From: an uncultured bacterium
Lineage (GTDB): Bacteria > Cyanobacteriota > Vampirovibrionia > Gastranaerophilales > Gastranaerophilaceae
Length of the DNA: 64,000 bases
Assembly: GCA_949297715.1 (NCBI GenBank)
Contig: CASFTJ010000002.1
Coordinates: 189,112 to 253,111 of the forward strand
Direction of reading: 5' to 3'
The translations under genes were made by a program, and so were the position numbers. The notes under the pieces were generated by a model that saw only the letters and a list, made by a program, of their open reading frames with translations, was not told where the DNA came from and searched no databases. Position 1 is the stretch's first letter. Each line of letters starts with the position of its first letter. Positions 1 to 9,010 of the stretch are shown here, piece by piece.

Positions 1-5
1 GCAAT

Positions 6-1139
6 ATGAATTTTACTAATCTATTCAGTGGATTTAATTTAAAAGAAATATTAAAGCATCTGCCTGATGCCGTTTTATTACTGGACAGCAACGGTCGTAT
101 AACCTGGGCAAACAGGGAAGCCGAGTTTCTTTTTAATATAGACACTTCAGATGAAGCGGATTATTATTTTGATGATTTTGTGAATAAAGGATTTGAGCTT
201 GCAGGTCAGTCAGCATTAAAGCACGTTCCGGTAATCGCAGGCGCCTCAACTGATGAGAATAATGAATTTTTTATTGAATTAAATTCTTCACAATATGAAG
301 ATCAGTTTATTGTAACAATCCGTGATGTGACTGCAATGACAAAGGTGCTTGCTAATGCCGAAAAAACCGGCAAATTAAATAAAGATAAAAACTTAATGCT
401 TACAAGGCTTGCCAATGATTTTAAATCCCCGCTTCAGTCGATAATAGGTTTTTCTAATGCCTTAAGTGACGGATTAGGCGGTGAAATCTCCGAAAAACAA
501 GATAAATACGTTAAAATTATCGGTAAAAATGCTTCGGAACTCTTGTATTTTATGGATAAGTTTTTTGAATTTTCAAAAGCAGAGTCAAGACTTGTTAAAT
601 TTGACATAAAAACATTTAATGCTGTAAATGCGGTTCAGGAGGTTATAAGATCATTTGACAGTGCAGTTTTAGGGAAAAAAGTTGCTATAAATTTAGAATA
701 TGAAGAATTGGCATCAAAAACTGTTACAACAGATGACAGTGTGCTTAAAACCGCTGTAAAAAATATACTTGATGTCTCTTTAAAGATGACGGAAATAGGT
801 TCTGTTACGGTTACATTAATGAATCCCGATATGGAAAATGTTATAAAACGCGGGGTTGAGGTTATTAATCAATCAGATAACAGAGCTTATTTGCAAATTT
901 CAATTAAAGATACAGGAACGGGGCTTAAGGAAACTGATTTGGAAGATCTTTTTGAACCGTATTCTCAATTAGAAAAGGTAAATAAGAAGAATTTTATTCG
1001 TTCCATAGTTTTAAGTACAGTAAGGACTCTTGTCGATAAACTTCACGGAACAATCTGGGTTGAAACGGAAATAATGAAAGGAACTACATTCAACATAATT
1101 TTGCCTGTTGAAAAAGGAATTATTTTAGAAGATGAGTAG
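6..1139 (+). CDS. PAS-containing histidine kinase-like protein, probably inactive
   Basis: 377 residues, cytosolic, no membrane segment. An N-terminal PAS-like domain (about 17-110) is followed by a DHp-like helix and a HATPase-like domain. The H-box reads LANDFKSPLQSIIGF, so the phosphoacceptor His of the usual SHELRTPL is Asn137. The N-box Asn is also missing (ILDVSLKMTEIG). The G1 box survives as DTGTG and the F-box as LFEPYSQ, but the G2 glycines of GTGLGL are lost. I infer a pseudokinase that binds a partner or nucleotide and does not autophosphorylate. It overlaps the ABC ATPase start by 8 bases, so the two are probably co-translated. Only 5 bases lie upstream, so promoter and operon start are outside the window. 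Confidence 0.85.
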   Translation: MNFTNLFSGFNLKEILKHLPDAVLLLDSNGRITWANREAEFLFNIDTSDEADYYFDDFVNKGFELAGQSALKHVPVIAGASTDENNEFFIELNSSQYEDQFIVTIRDVTAMTKVLANAEKTGKLNKDKNLMLTRLANDFKSPLQSIIGFSNALSDGLGGEISEKQDKYVKIIGKNASELLYFMDKFFEFSKAESRLVKFDIKTFNAVNAVQEVIRSFDSAVLGKKVAINLEYEELASKTVTTDDSVLKTAVKNILDVSLKMTEIGSVTVTLMNPDMENVIKRGVEVINQSDNRAYLQISIKDTGTGLKETDLEDLFEPYSQLEKVNKKNFIRSIVLSTVRTLVDKLHGTIWVETEIMKGTTFNIILPVEKGIILEDE

Positions 1140-2172
1140 CGTAACATTAAAAAATGTCTGTAAAAAATACGACAGTAAAGTCGTAATAGACAATATTGAT
1201 TTGGAAATCAGAGATAAAGAGTTTATTGTTTTGGTAGGGGCTTCCGGGTGTGGAAAATCTACAATTTTGAGGATGATAGCAGGCTTAGAAGAAATTTCCG
1301 GCGGAGATATTTATATAGGAGATAAGAAGGTTAACGATATTCCGCCAAAAGATCGTGATATTGCCTTTGTATTTCAGAGTTATGCCCTATATCCTCATAT
1401 GACAGTCAGGGAAAATATTGCATTTGGGCTTAAGATGCGCAAAATTGATAAAACAACAATAGAAAAGAAGGTTCAGGAAGCTGCTGAAATATTGGATTTG
1501 ACGGAATATTTAGACAGAAAACCTAAACAGCTTTCAGGCGGACAGCGTCAGAGAGTTGCATTAGGACGTGCGATTGTCAGAAATCCGAAAGTGTTTTTAA
1601 TGGATGAACCGCTTTCAAATTTGGATGCAAAACTTCGAGTTCAGATGAGGGCTGAGATTAAGAAGCTTCACGAAAAACTTCAGACAACATTTATCTATGT
1701 AACTCACGACCAGACAGAGGCTCTCACTATGGGGGACAGAATTGTAGTTTTAGATAAAGGGAAAATTCAGCAGGTGGCGCCTCCCGAGGAAATTTATAAT
1801 AATCCTTCAAATACTTTTGTCGCAGGGTTTGTAGGTTCTCCGCAGATGAATTTTATAACAGCAGAAGTTGTTGATGGTTTTGCGGAATTTGACGGACATA
1901 GAGTGAAAATTAACAGGCTCCCCACGGCGGAAAAGGTTATTCTCGGAATACGCCCTGAAAAGATGGTTGGCTCAGGGGATGTGAAATTTAGCGCAAAAGT
2001 CGATATGTATGAGCTTTTGGGAAGCGAAAAAATAGTTTATTTTAATATCGGAAATTCAAAATGCAGTGCAAAGCTTTCGCCGGATTATGAAATCAGAGAA
2101 GAAATTGAATTGAGCATAAAAGAAGAAGATATTTATTTATTTGATTTTGAAAGCGGAAAAAGAATTTATTAA
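1132..2172 (+). CDS. ugpC: ABC transporter ATP-binding protein, MalK/UgpC type
   Basis: 346 residues. Walker A GASGCGKST (36-44), Q-loop VFQSYALYPHM, signature LSGGQ (134-138), Walker B VFLMDEP (154-160), switch His in YVTHDQTEA, then a C-terminal TOBE/MalK-like regulatory domain (about 235-340). This is the ATPase type that energises sugar or glycerol-3-phosphate importers (CUT1 class). No permease or binding-protein gene is adjacent, so it is an orphan ATPase that may serve several importers. The 8-base overlap with the kinase-like gene upstream is unusual and suggests coupled expression. The family is certain from the motifs; the substrate is not readable. Confidence 0.9.
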   Translation: MSSVTLKNVCKKYDSKVVIDNIDLEIRDKEFIVLVGASGCGKSTILRMIAGLEEISGGDIYIGDKKVNDIPPKDRDIAFVFQSYALYPHMTVRENIAFGLKMRKIDKTTIEKKVQEAAEILDLTEYLDRKPKQLSGGQRQRVALGRAIVRNPKVFLMDEPLSNLDAKLRVQMRAEIKKLHEKLQTTFIYVTHDQTEALTMGDRIVVLDKGKIQQVAPPEEIYNNPSNTFVAGFVGSPQMNFITAEVVDGFAEFDGHRVKINRLPTAEKVILGIRPEKMVGSGDVKFSAKVDMYELLGSEKIVYFNIGNSKCSAKLSPDYEIREEIELSIKEEDIYLFDFESGKRIY

Positions 2173-2202
2173 ATTTTTTGCGCACTTAAAAAGGTAATTA
2201 AT

Positions 2203-2290
2203 AAAGTCCTCCGGCAGGTCTTACGCAAGAAGGGCGGTTATTTAAATAAAACTTTGCTGACTTTGCTATTGTCGCAAAATTTTTTTTAAA
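2203..2290. repeat. Composite intergenic repeat, copy 1
   Basis: A non-coding block that begins near CCTCCGGCAGGTCTTACGCA, continues with GAAGGGCGGTTATTTAAAT and ends CTATTGTCGCAAAATTTT. Diverged copies of the parts recur at about 2348-2450, 30222-30300, 30411-30470 and 30566-30660. All copies lie in gaps next to pilin genes. Confidence 0.6.
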
Positions 2291-2315
2291 GAATTTTACG
2301 ACTATTTAAAATTGA

Positions 2316-2341
2316 AGGGTGCGTCGTTTCCGACGCACCCT
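2316..2341. repeat. REP-like palindrome, 11-base arms
   Basis: AGGGTGCGTCG and CGACGCACCCT separated by TTTC, a perfect inverted repeat. It is one of eight copies of the GGTGCGTC-N-GACGCACC family in the window. No T-run follows, so it is not an ordinary terminator. Confidence 0.85.
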
Positions 2342-2347
2342 ACTACT

Positions 2348-2450
2348 GTGAAACAAAACAATGCTTACTCACTTCGTGAAGGGCGGTTATATAAAATAAA
2401 AATTTGCTTATTTTGCTATTGTCGCAAAATTTTGTTTTGCTTTATTTTTG
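2348..2450. repeat. Composite intergenic repeat, copy 2
   Basis: Starts GTGAAACAAAACAATGCTTA, contains TTCGTGAAGGGCGGTTAT and ends TATTGTCGCAAAATTTTG. It is very close to the copy at about 30566-30660. I see no open reading frame with a ribosome-binding site. Together with the two palindromes it fills the 358-base gap 2173-2530. Confidence 0.6.
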
Positions 2451-2482
2451 TAGCTTGTAGGTTGTATATGAAATATTTGTAG

Positions 2483-2503
2483 GGTGCGTCGTTTTGACGC
2501 ACC
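2483..2503. repeat. REP-like palindrome
   Basis: GGTGCGTC and GACGCACC around GTTTT. It lies 28 bases past the stop codon of the frameshifted pilin on the minus strand and may also act as its 3' hairpin. Confidence 0.8.
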
Positions 2504-2530
2504 AAGATGATTGTTTGACATACCAAAAAT

Positions 2531-3216
2531 CTAACGCAATTTTGTGAAATAATCCTTTTCATTTATTGCTTTTATCGTGCATCCTGCCCCGTTTAGAGTA
2601 TTTGTTGATGATTCAGAGCAGTAGGCATTGGTTTCACTGTAATATTGAGTTCCTTTTGCACCCATTGGAAGTAAATTCCCTTTTCTGTCAATATGGAACA
2701 TAAACAGATCCCAACCTAATCTGTTTGGATTTTTTAAATATCCGTTTACGTCAACGGATATAAATAATTCTCCATTGGGTGCATTTTCTAATAAAATCAA
2801 GCTTCCGTCATTTAAAATAAATTGTCCGTCGTCAAATTTTCTTAAATTTATATAGTCTGTACCATTAAAATTTTTATATACTTTTGAATTTCTTTCGGAA
2901 TCTTCTAGATTTGGAATGCAGGCAGAGCCGCTTGCTTCTGTTCCAACCCCACAATCTTGGAGTACATTCATATATTTTATTAAAATGGATTTTAATTCGA
3001 GGCTGCCAACATAATCAAGGGATAATCTTTCGCCGTTCTGAGCATAATACATATTTAAAGCTTGACTTATTGCAGAATAATTTTTTTTAAAGCTGTTTCA
3101 AGGGCTTTGTTTCTGTTTTTATTTATAAGTGTCGGCAGTGTCATTGCGGCAACAAGTCCTATAATCCCTATGGTTATCAATACTTCCGCCATTGTAAACC
3201 CGTTTTTATATCTCAT
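2531..3216 (-). pseudogene. Prepilin-like protein, frameshifted in an A8 run
   Basis: An ATG at 3216, preceded by GGAGGG, opens a frame starting MRYKNGFTMAEVLIT and continuing IGIIGLVAAMTLPTLINK, a class III (type IV prepilin) signal peptide with cleavage expected after the Gly. The frame stops at 3067. The rest of the protein, from the NYSAISQALNMYYAQNGERL region to the C-terminal DYFTKLR, continues in another frame to 2531. The break is at an eight-A run near 3082-3089 (sense AAAAAAAATTATT): one extra A restores a 228-residue protein closely similar to the pilins at 28226 and 30879. It could be a pseudogene, a second phase-variable switch, a site of transcriptional slippage or a sequencing error. 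It is divergent from the XRE gene at 3294. Confidence 0.85.
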
Positions 3217-3241
3217 AAACCCTCCAACTTTTCTGTACTTT

Positions 3242-3260
3242 TGTAAGATGTTACCTTACA
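3242..3260. promoter_or_regulatory. Candidate operator between pilin and XRE gene
   Basis: Inverted repeat TGTAAG-N7-CTTACA followed by two direct TTACATA/TTTACATA motifs, in the 77-base gap between the divergent pilin (ATG 3216) and XRE gene (ATG 3294). The position fits autoregulation and control of the pilin. The role is inferred. Confidence 0.45.
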
Positions 3261-3293
3261 TATTTACATATATTATTGTAGCAAAATTGGTTT

Positions 3294-3503
3294 ATGTCAA
3301 GACTTGAGAATTTAGGTAAAAATATAAAATTTTACAGGAAAGATAAAAAACTTTCTCAAAATGCACTTGCAGAGATGGTTGATTTGTCCAGAGAACACTT
3401 GGCTTGTATTGAAACAGGAAAAGAATATATAAGTTTGAGAAAGCTTTTTTTAATAGCAGACGTTTTGGATGTTCCTGTTAAAAATTTTATAGATTTTGAT
3501 TAA
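3294..3503 (+). CDS. Small XRE-family HTH regulator
   Basis: 69 residues, almost entirely one Cro/CI-type helix-turn-helix domain: LGKNIKFYRKDKKLSQ, then ALAEMVDLSREHLACIETGK for the recognition helices, then a short third section. There is no other domain. No Shine-Dalgarno precedes the ATG; a weak -10-like CAAAAT ends 6 bases upstream, so it may be leaderless. It is divergent from a prepilin gene, the same arrangement as the XRE gene at 43866, so I infer a local repressor of that pilin. Its stop overlaps by 4 bases the end of the small gene at 3500 on the other strand. Confidence 0.85.
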   Translation: MSRLENLGKNIKFYRKDKKLSQNALAEMVDLSREHLACIETGKEYISLRKLFLIADVLDVPVKNFIDFD

Positions 3504-3667
3504 TTGTTATTATCTTTCTCATTACAATTTTCAACCCAGATTACGGTTTTTACAACCGGAACGGCAAACGGGTTCGACATGGAAAAGTTCTTTTTCGCTT
3601 CACGTGTCAGGTGGTCGTAATATGAAATTTTTTCGGAAAGTTTTTTTGTGTAATTAAATAAATTCAT
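3500..3667 (-). CDS. Small hypothetical protein, 55 residues
   Basis: An ATG at 3667 with AAGGGGTGA seven to eight bases upstream opens a 55-residue frame: MNLFNYTKKLSEKISYYDHL at the start, then KKNFSMSNPFAVPVVKTVIW, ending in a run of Asn. There is no signal peptide or membrane segment. Composition and codon use match neighbouring genes. I do not recognise a family. It is convergent with the XRE gene, overlapping it by 4 bases, and has its own gap upstream (3668-3826) shared with the divergent rubrerythrin gene. The good ribosome-binding site is the main reason to call it. Confidence 0.6.
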   Translation of the reverse strand: MNLFNYTKKLSEKISYYDHLTREAKKNFSMSNPFAVPVVKTVIWVENCNEKDNNN

Positions 3668-3826
3668 ATAAAATCACCCCTTGTATAATTCATTATGTTT
3701 TTTTTACCCGCCGTTATAATCCCGAAAAAGTGTAATATTTTTATCTAAAAATTACCCTGCCGTCTAATCCTGTTTGTGAATTGTCGAAATTTTCCCTGAA
3801 AATTATTATAAAAGCGGGAGGTAATT

Positions 3827-4405
3827 ATGAATACAGAAAAATTAAAAGGAACAAAAACAGAACAAAATTTAATCAACTCATTTGCCGGAGAATCTCAGGC
3901 CAGAAATCGTTATACTTATTTCGCAAAACAAGCCAAAGAAGAAGGTTACGAGCAGATTGCGGAAATCTTTTTGATGACTGCAGAAAACGAAAGAGAACAT
4001 GCAAAACTTTTTTATCAACATATAGGAAATACTTCAGGTACAGTTACAGGAACCTACCCGTTTGAGATGGGTACAACGGAAGAAAACCTTGAAAGTGCAA
4101 TAAAAGGTGAGCATGAGGAATGGTCAAAATTATACGTAGAAGCCGAAGAAATTGCAAAAGTTGAAGGTTTTGATGAAATAGCAAATACGTTCAGGAATGT
4201 CAGAAATTGCGAAGAACATCACGAAAACAGGTATAGAAAATTACTTGAAAATATAAAAAATGATCTGGTGTTTAAAAAAGACAGCGAAACCGAATGGGTA
4301 TGCCGAAAATGTGCGTATATTTATAAAGGCACAAAAGCTCCCGAAGTTTGTCCGAATTGTCATCACCCGAGAGCCTATTTCGAAGTTTTATGTGAAAAAT
4401 ATTAA
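3827..4405 (+). CDS. rbr: Rubrerythrin
   Basis: 192 residues. An N-terminal ferritin-like di-iron domain (about 8-145; glutamates in SFAGESQARNRY, AENEREHAK and NCEEHHENRY) is joined to a C-terminal rubredoxin-like Fe(SCys)4 domain with C159/C162 and C175/C178. It reduces hydrogen peroxide in the cytosol of anaerobes, which fits a strictly anaerobic host. The start is the ATG after GGGAGG. It appears monocistronic, with a terminator just downstream. Full family length. Confidence 0.97.
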   Translation: MNTEKLKGTKTEQNLINSFAGESQARNRYTYFAKQAKEEGYEQIAEIFLMTAENEREHAKLFYQHIGNTSGTVTGTYPFEMGTTEENLESAIKGEHEEWSKLYVEAEEIAKVEGFDEIANTFRNVRNCEEHHENRYRKLLENIKNDLVFKKDSETEWVCRKCAYIYKGTKAPEVCPNCHHPRAYFEVLCEKY

Positions 4406-4415
4406 TAAAAAAGAA

Positions 4416-4462
4416 AAACAGGAGTTTTTTAAGTAAAAATAAAAGCTTCTGTTTTTTTTTTT
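4416..4462 (+). terminator. Rho-independent terminator after rubrerythrin
   Basis: AAACAGGAG pairs with CTTCTGTTT (one G-U pair) across a long AT-rich loop, followed by a run of T. Confidence 0.7.
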
Positions 4463-4487
4463 AATAAAATTTTAAGCCTGTCTGTAC

Positions 4488-4516
4488 TATACAAAAAGCC
4501 TAATTTGTCGTATAAT
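4488..4516 (+). promoter_or_regulatory. Promoter of the AsmA-like gene
   Basis: TATACA, 17 bases, TATAAT (4511-4516). The ATG follows 11 bases later with no Shine-Dalgarno, giving a very short or absent leader. Confidence 0.55.
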
Positions 4517-4527
4517 GCAAACAGCAA

Positions 4528-7500
4528 ATGAGAAATAATAAGAAAATTTTCATAAGCCTTTTAATAGCATCAGTATTGTACGGGGGATATTATTTTGGCA
4601 TTCCTGCGATTTTAAATCGCCCCGATAGTGTTGATTTTCTAAAATCTTATATAAAAAAGGAGTATGGATTTGAAACCCTGATAAAAAATCCGAAGGTTAA
4701 AATGGGTTATCTGCCGGCGGTTTGGGTTAAAGCTGATAATTTTGCGATTTTAAATAATGACGGGTCTGAAGCGTTGAGTTTTGAGGGAGTTAAGACTAGA
4801 ATAAAGCTTCTTCCTTTAGTTTTGAATAAAGCTGAATTGAGCCATTTCAGTGCGGATTTGCTGAATGTAAATCTCATATTTGATAAAAATTCCTGTTTAA
4901 AATTAGGGCAATATCCAATACTAGGAATGTCAAAGTCAAAGGTTACATTGAATAAAGCAGTATTGAATTTGAAAAAATACAGTATTAACTTGAAAGATGA
5001 AACAGTTAATAAAAATATAGTTCTTAACGGTCAGGATTTTGTTTTATATGATTTTACAAATAATGAGCGAGTAAAGTTCACAACAAAAAGCGGACTTCTT
5101 GTCGGAGATAAATCGGCTTTAATAGATGCTGATATAGATGTAAAACTTCCTATTGAAAAAATTACGGAAGACAAAATTTTCGTGAACGGCAAAATTGAAA
5201 ACCTTAATCTTGCAGATTTTTCAACTTATGCTAAATATCTTTCCGGCAATAAAATTGAAAAGCTTACAGGAATTGTCAATTTAGATGTCGCAACAGTTCA
5301 AAATCAAGACGGGCATAAAAATATTACAGGTAAAATCTCGATTGATAATTTGGGATTAATGCAGAAAGATATTGCATCTTCAATATATTGCAAGGACAAA
5401 ATAGATATTAATACTTCTTTGAATATTGTAAAAAACGGAATTTTGATAAATGAATTAAAGATTTTATCAAAAGGCATAGACAGCTATATAACAGGAAGTG
5501 TTTTAAAATTAAATACTAAAAAACCTCAAACGGATTTAAAAATTTCTCTAAATAAATCAAGAATGGAGAGCTTAATACCTTTACTGCCCGGAGAAGAATC
5601 ACTTGTACCTGATGTAAATCTTTATAAATTAAAGAAGTATCCTTATTATGGTGATATTCTCGGAAATTTGGAAGTTAAAGGCAATATTCAAGCTCCTTAT
5701 GTTACTGGCAACATTCTTTCAACGGAAGGTTATTTGATAGAACCGATTTCAGGTGAAACACCAAAGGCAACCGTAAAACTTCAGTTTAAAGGAACAAAAG
5801 CCGCACTTGATGCAACAGTTCCGGCAAGTAAATCTCAAACTGTTTTTGTAAATGGTGATGTAAATTTATATAATGAAAGGTCTGCAGATTTAAAAATTAC
5901 AAGTACCAAGAATGTTGACCTTAAAACTGCGCAGAAAGTCTTGAATCCGCTTCATGAAATTTTAAAGTTTGATTTAGGGCCTGTTCCGATAATGGATATT
6001 AGGGGAAAAGGTAATATTGATCTTCACGTTGTCGGGACAGTTAAAGATCCGCATGTTTGGGGTGTTTTTAATTTTGAAAATACATCTGCATCATTTCTTG
6101 ATATTCATAATATGACGCTTACAGACGGTAAAGGTTCCTTAACTTTTGAAGATCAAAATACTCATTTTAAAACAGATACGGCATTACTTTACGGTCAGCC
6201 TGTTTCAATTGATGGAAATTGTACGCTTTTAGGTGTTTTAAATTATAATGTAGCCGGGCTTAATCAAAATTCCGCTAATTTATTAAAAATAATAAAAACT
6301 TCACCAATGCTAAAAGATATTCAATTGCTATTGCCTCCTATTAGCGAATCAAATGGGCTGACTAATGTTCAGTTAAATCTTACCGGACAAGTTAAAGATG
6401 TTAATGATGTTGTTTTCAACAAAAACATCTTTGCAAAAGGTAGAGTCGAGTTTATTGAAAATATAGTAAAAATTGCGGGGATATCGCCTGTTTTTAGCAG
6501 AGTAAACGGGTATGTAAATTTTGAAAATTTAAATGCTGATTTTAAAATTTCATCAAATGTAGGCAATTCAAATTTAAGATCATTTGGTGCATTAAAGGAT
6601 AATATCTTAAATATAAGTGTTATGTCAGATAAATTCACTCTGGCAGATGGCGTAAGGCTTGTTCAAAAAAACAATAAAAAAATACCATTTTTAAAAGATT
6701 TTTCGACAATCAGCACAAGTTTCATTGCGGATTACAAAGGGCCCGCAGATATAATTGATATAGGCAAGCTTGATGTTAAAGGCAAGATTTATCCGAACAA
6801 GGGCAGCAAAAGTTCCATAATAACTGAGGGTGGTTCTTTTACACTTAAAAATTCTCATTTAAAGCTATCCCCCCTGCAAGGAACATTTAGGAAAAATCCT
6901 TATATTTTAACTGCGGATATAACAAATGTAATGAATAAAAAGCAAGATATAAACGGATATTTTTCAATGTCAAATTTTGATCTTGCAGCTTTATATAATT
7001 TGAGAGCTATGGATATTTTTCCACCGAATATTAATCCTGACGATTTTCAAGGAATGAAAGGGATTATGGATATAACCGCAAGAATGAGGCATAATAATCT
7101 TTCTTGTTTTACTAAATTGGATGATACGGAATTTATTTATGTTCCAAAGCATTTAAAGGTGAAATTTAACAGCGGGAATGTTCTGATAAGAAATAATGTT
7201 TTAGCGCTGAATAAAATAAACGCTTTTGTAGGAGAGATGCCGGTTTTTGTAGACGGCAAAGTCTTAAATTTCTATACAAATCCCGATGTCGATTTGTATG
7301 TAAATGCAAAGCCGACACAGGAATTTTTTGATCAGTTTTTCAATAACAAAGCTGTTTACCCGATAAAAATTAAGGGTGATTTGAATATGACTTCAAAACT
7401 CAGCGGCACCCAAAATAAATTACACGCTAAGTCAGAAGTTAAAATTGAGGAAAACTCGAATATTTATTACATGGGAGCCACAATCGGCGATGCGGCAAAT

Positions 7501-8973
7501 GCTGTTGAACTTTATTTTGACGGTATTTATACCCCTTCAGGCATAAAAGTAAATGATTTTAAATATGATAGAGTTATAGCCTCACAAAATAACAAGAAAT
7601 TTTCAAATACTCAGCTTAAATCTAATGGTACAGTGGAATTTCTAGCAAATAATAATGTAAGATTTAAAGACTTCCGTGTAAAAACCGAAAACCCGACAGA
7701 TGCAAAGATTTTCAATATAATTTTCAGAAAGCCGTTTATGAAACAAGGAATTTTCACTTCAGACCTTCTGATTAACGGAACCGCTTTTGCTCCGAAGATT
7801 TACGGGAAATTGGATATAAACAGTATAGATATTCCGTTTTTTGATTCAAAAATTAACGATATAAGTCTAGATTTTAAACCGGATAAAATCAATATAAAAT
7901 CTAAAGGTGTAGTTTTGACAAACCGTGTTGATTTAACGGCAGAAATGAAAAACAATCTTACACCTCCTTACCGTGTTGATAACATAAAAGTAAAACTTAA
8001 TGAGTTAAATATAAATAAAATAACAGATGCAATAAGAGATTACGAAAGTGATATTTATCACTCGAAATTATCGACAGTTCCTGCAGAAAGCTTTGATTTG
8101 TCACAAATAATTATCAAAAATGCGCAAATTAATGCGGATAACGTAAAGATTAAAAATATTAATGCAGAAGATTTTTCGACAAATTTAAGTTTGAATGAAA
8201 AAATGCTTTTAGATATTAAAGATTTTGGTTTCAAACTTGCAGAAGGTCTGGTTACCGGTTCAATAAAATACGATTTCCCGACAGGTAAAGCAAGTATGTT
8301 AATGCATATGAAAGACGCAAACGCTCAAATTATGGCAGAAACTTTGTTTGATCTTCATAATCAGGTCTTTGGATCAGTTACCGGAGATGTTGAATTGAAC
8401 TGTAATGCCAAAACGGCCGAATCTTGTACAAATACGCTTGCAGGTAATGCTTCTTTCAATATAGCAAACGGGAAAATGCCAAAACTCGGTTCTTTGGAAT
8501 ATCTTTTAAAAGCTGGTAATCTTCTAAAAGGAGGGCTTGCCGGGCTTTCGATTAACAGCATCGTGGATCTTATAACGCCTTTAAAAACCGGTGAATTTGA
8601 CAGTATAAACGGAAATATGACAATATTGAACGGTATTGCCCAAAGTATTAATGTATATTCAAGCGGAAAAGATTTGAATATGTACTTAAGCGGAACCTAT
8701 AATATTTCAAACGCAAATGCCGATATGGATGTTTACGGTACACTTTCAAACAATATAACAAGCGTATTCGGTAAACTTAAAAATATGTCTTTGAACACAC
8801 TTTTAAATACAATTCCGGGAGTTAACAGGAATGAACTTGATCCGATGGAAATGGACGGAATTAATAAAATTCCGAACATAGAAAACCAAAATATTTATCG
8901 TATTTTCCAAGCCGAAATCTTCGGTAATATTGACGGAAATAATTATGTAAGAAGCTTTAAATGGATAAAATAA
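4528..8973 (+). CDS. Giant AsmA-like envelope protein
   Basis: 1481 residues. One N-terminal membrane anchor (about 7-24) is followed by a long, presumably periplasmic, beta-rich repetitive region. The C-terminal part (about 1290-1440; GNASFNIANGKMPKLGSLEY, later LKNMSLNTLLNTIPG) matches the AsmA-like C-terminal module. Proteins of the AsmA/YhdP/TamB group form a hydrophobic groove that carries phospholipid between inner and outer membranes. That role is taken from the family and fits the MlaE permease elsewhere in the window. The size is like YhdP. No operon partner: folE2 is convergent. A TATAAT box 11 bases before the ATG and no Shine-Dalgarno suggest a near-leaderless mRNA. Sure of the superfamily, less sure of the subfamily. 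Confidence 0.85.
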   Translation: MRNNKKIFISLLIASVLYGGYYFGIPAILNRPDSVDFLKSYIKKEYGFETLIKNPKVKMGYLPAVWVKADNFAILNNDGSEALSFEGVKTRIKLLPLVLNKAELSHFSADLLNVNLIFDKNSCLKLGQYPILGMSKSKVTLNKAVLNLKKYSINLKDETVNKNIVLNGQDFVLYDFTNNERVKFTTKSGLLVGDKSALIDADIDVKLPIEKITEDKIFVNGKIENLNLADFSTYAKYLSGNKIEKLTGIVNLDVATVQNQDGHKNITGKISIDNLGLMQKDIASSIYCKDKIDINTSLNIVKNGILINELKILSKGIDSYITGSVLKLNTKKPQTDLKISLNKSRMESLIPLLPGEESLVPDVNLYKLKKYPYYGDILGNLEVKGNIQAPYVTGNILSTEGYLIEPISGETPKATVKLQFKGTKAALDATVPASKSQTVFVNGDVNLYNERSADLKITSTKNVDLKTAQKVLNPLHEILKFDLGPVPIMDIRGKGNIDLHVVGTVKDPHVWGVFNFENTSASFLDIHNMTLTDGKGSLTFEDQNTHFKTDTALLYGQPVSIDGNCTLLGVLNYNVAGLNQNSANLLKIIKTSPMLKDIQLLLPPISESNGLTNVQLNLTGQVKDVNDVVFNKNIFAKGRVEFIENIVKIAGISPVFSRVNGYVNFENLNADFKISSNVGNSNLRSFGALKDNILNISVMSDKFTLADGVRLVQKNNKKIPFLKDFSTISTSFIADYKGPADIIDIGKLDVKGKIYPNKGSKSSIITEGGSFTLKNSHLKLSPLQGTFRKNPYILTADITNVMNKKQDINGYFSMSNFDLAALYNLRAMDIFPPNINPDDFQGMKGIMDITARMRHNNLSCFTKLDDTEFIYVPKHLKVKFNSGNVLIRNNVLALNKINAFVGEMPVFVDGKVLNFYTNPDVDLYVNAKPTQEFFDQFFNNKAVYPIKIKGDLNMTSKLSGTQNKLHAKSEVKIEENSNIYYMGATIGDAANAVELYFDGIYTPSGIKVNDFKYDRVIASQNNKKFSNTQLKSNGTVEFLANNNVRFKDFRVKTENPTDAKIFNIIFRKPFMKQGIFTSDLLINGTAFAPKIYGKLDINSIDIPFFDSKINDISLDFKPDKINIKSKGVVLTNRVDLTAEMKNNLTPPYRVDNIKVKLNELNINKITDAIRDYESDIYHSKLSTVPAESFDLSQIIIKNAQINADNVKIKNINAEDFSTNLSLNEKMLLDIKDFGFKLAEGLVTGSIKYDFPTGKASMLMHMKDANAQIMAETLFDLHNQVFGSVTGDVELNCNAKTAESCTNTLAGNASFNIANGKMPKLGSLEYLLKAGNLLKGGLAGLSINSIVDLITPLKTGEFDSINGNMTILNGIAQSINVYSSGKDLNMYLSGTYNISNANADMDVYGTLSNNITSVFGKLKNMSLNTLLNTIPGVNRNELDPMEMDGINKIPNIENQNIYRIFQAEIFGNIDGNNYVRSFKWIK

Positions 8974-9010
8974 AGTCTTTAATGTTAACGGTTTAAAAAA
9001 TAAAAAATGA

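Noticed and set aside
3781-4065. Plus-strand frame overlapping rubrerythrin
   Set aside because: It is in a different frame from the clear rubrerythrin gene and reads as a Lys/Arg-rich shadow.
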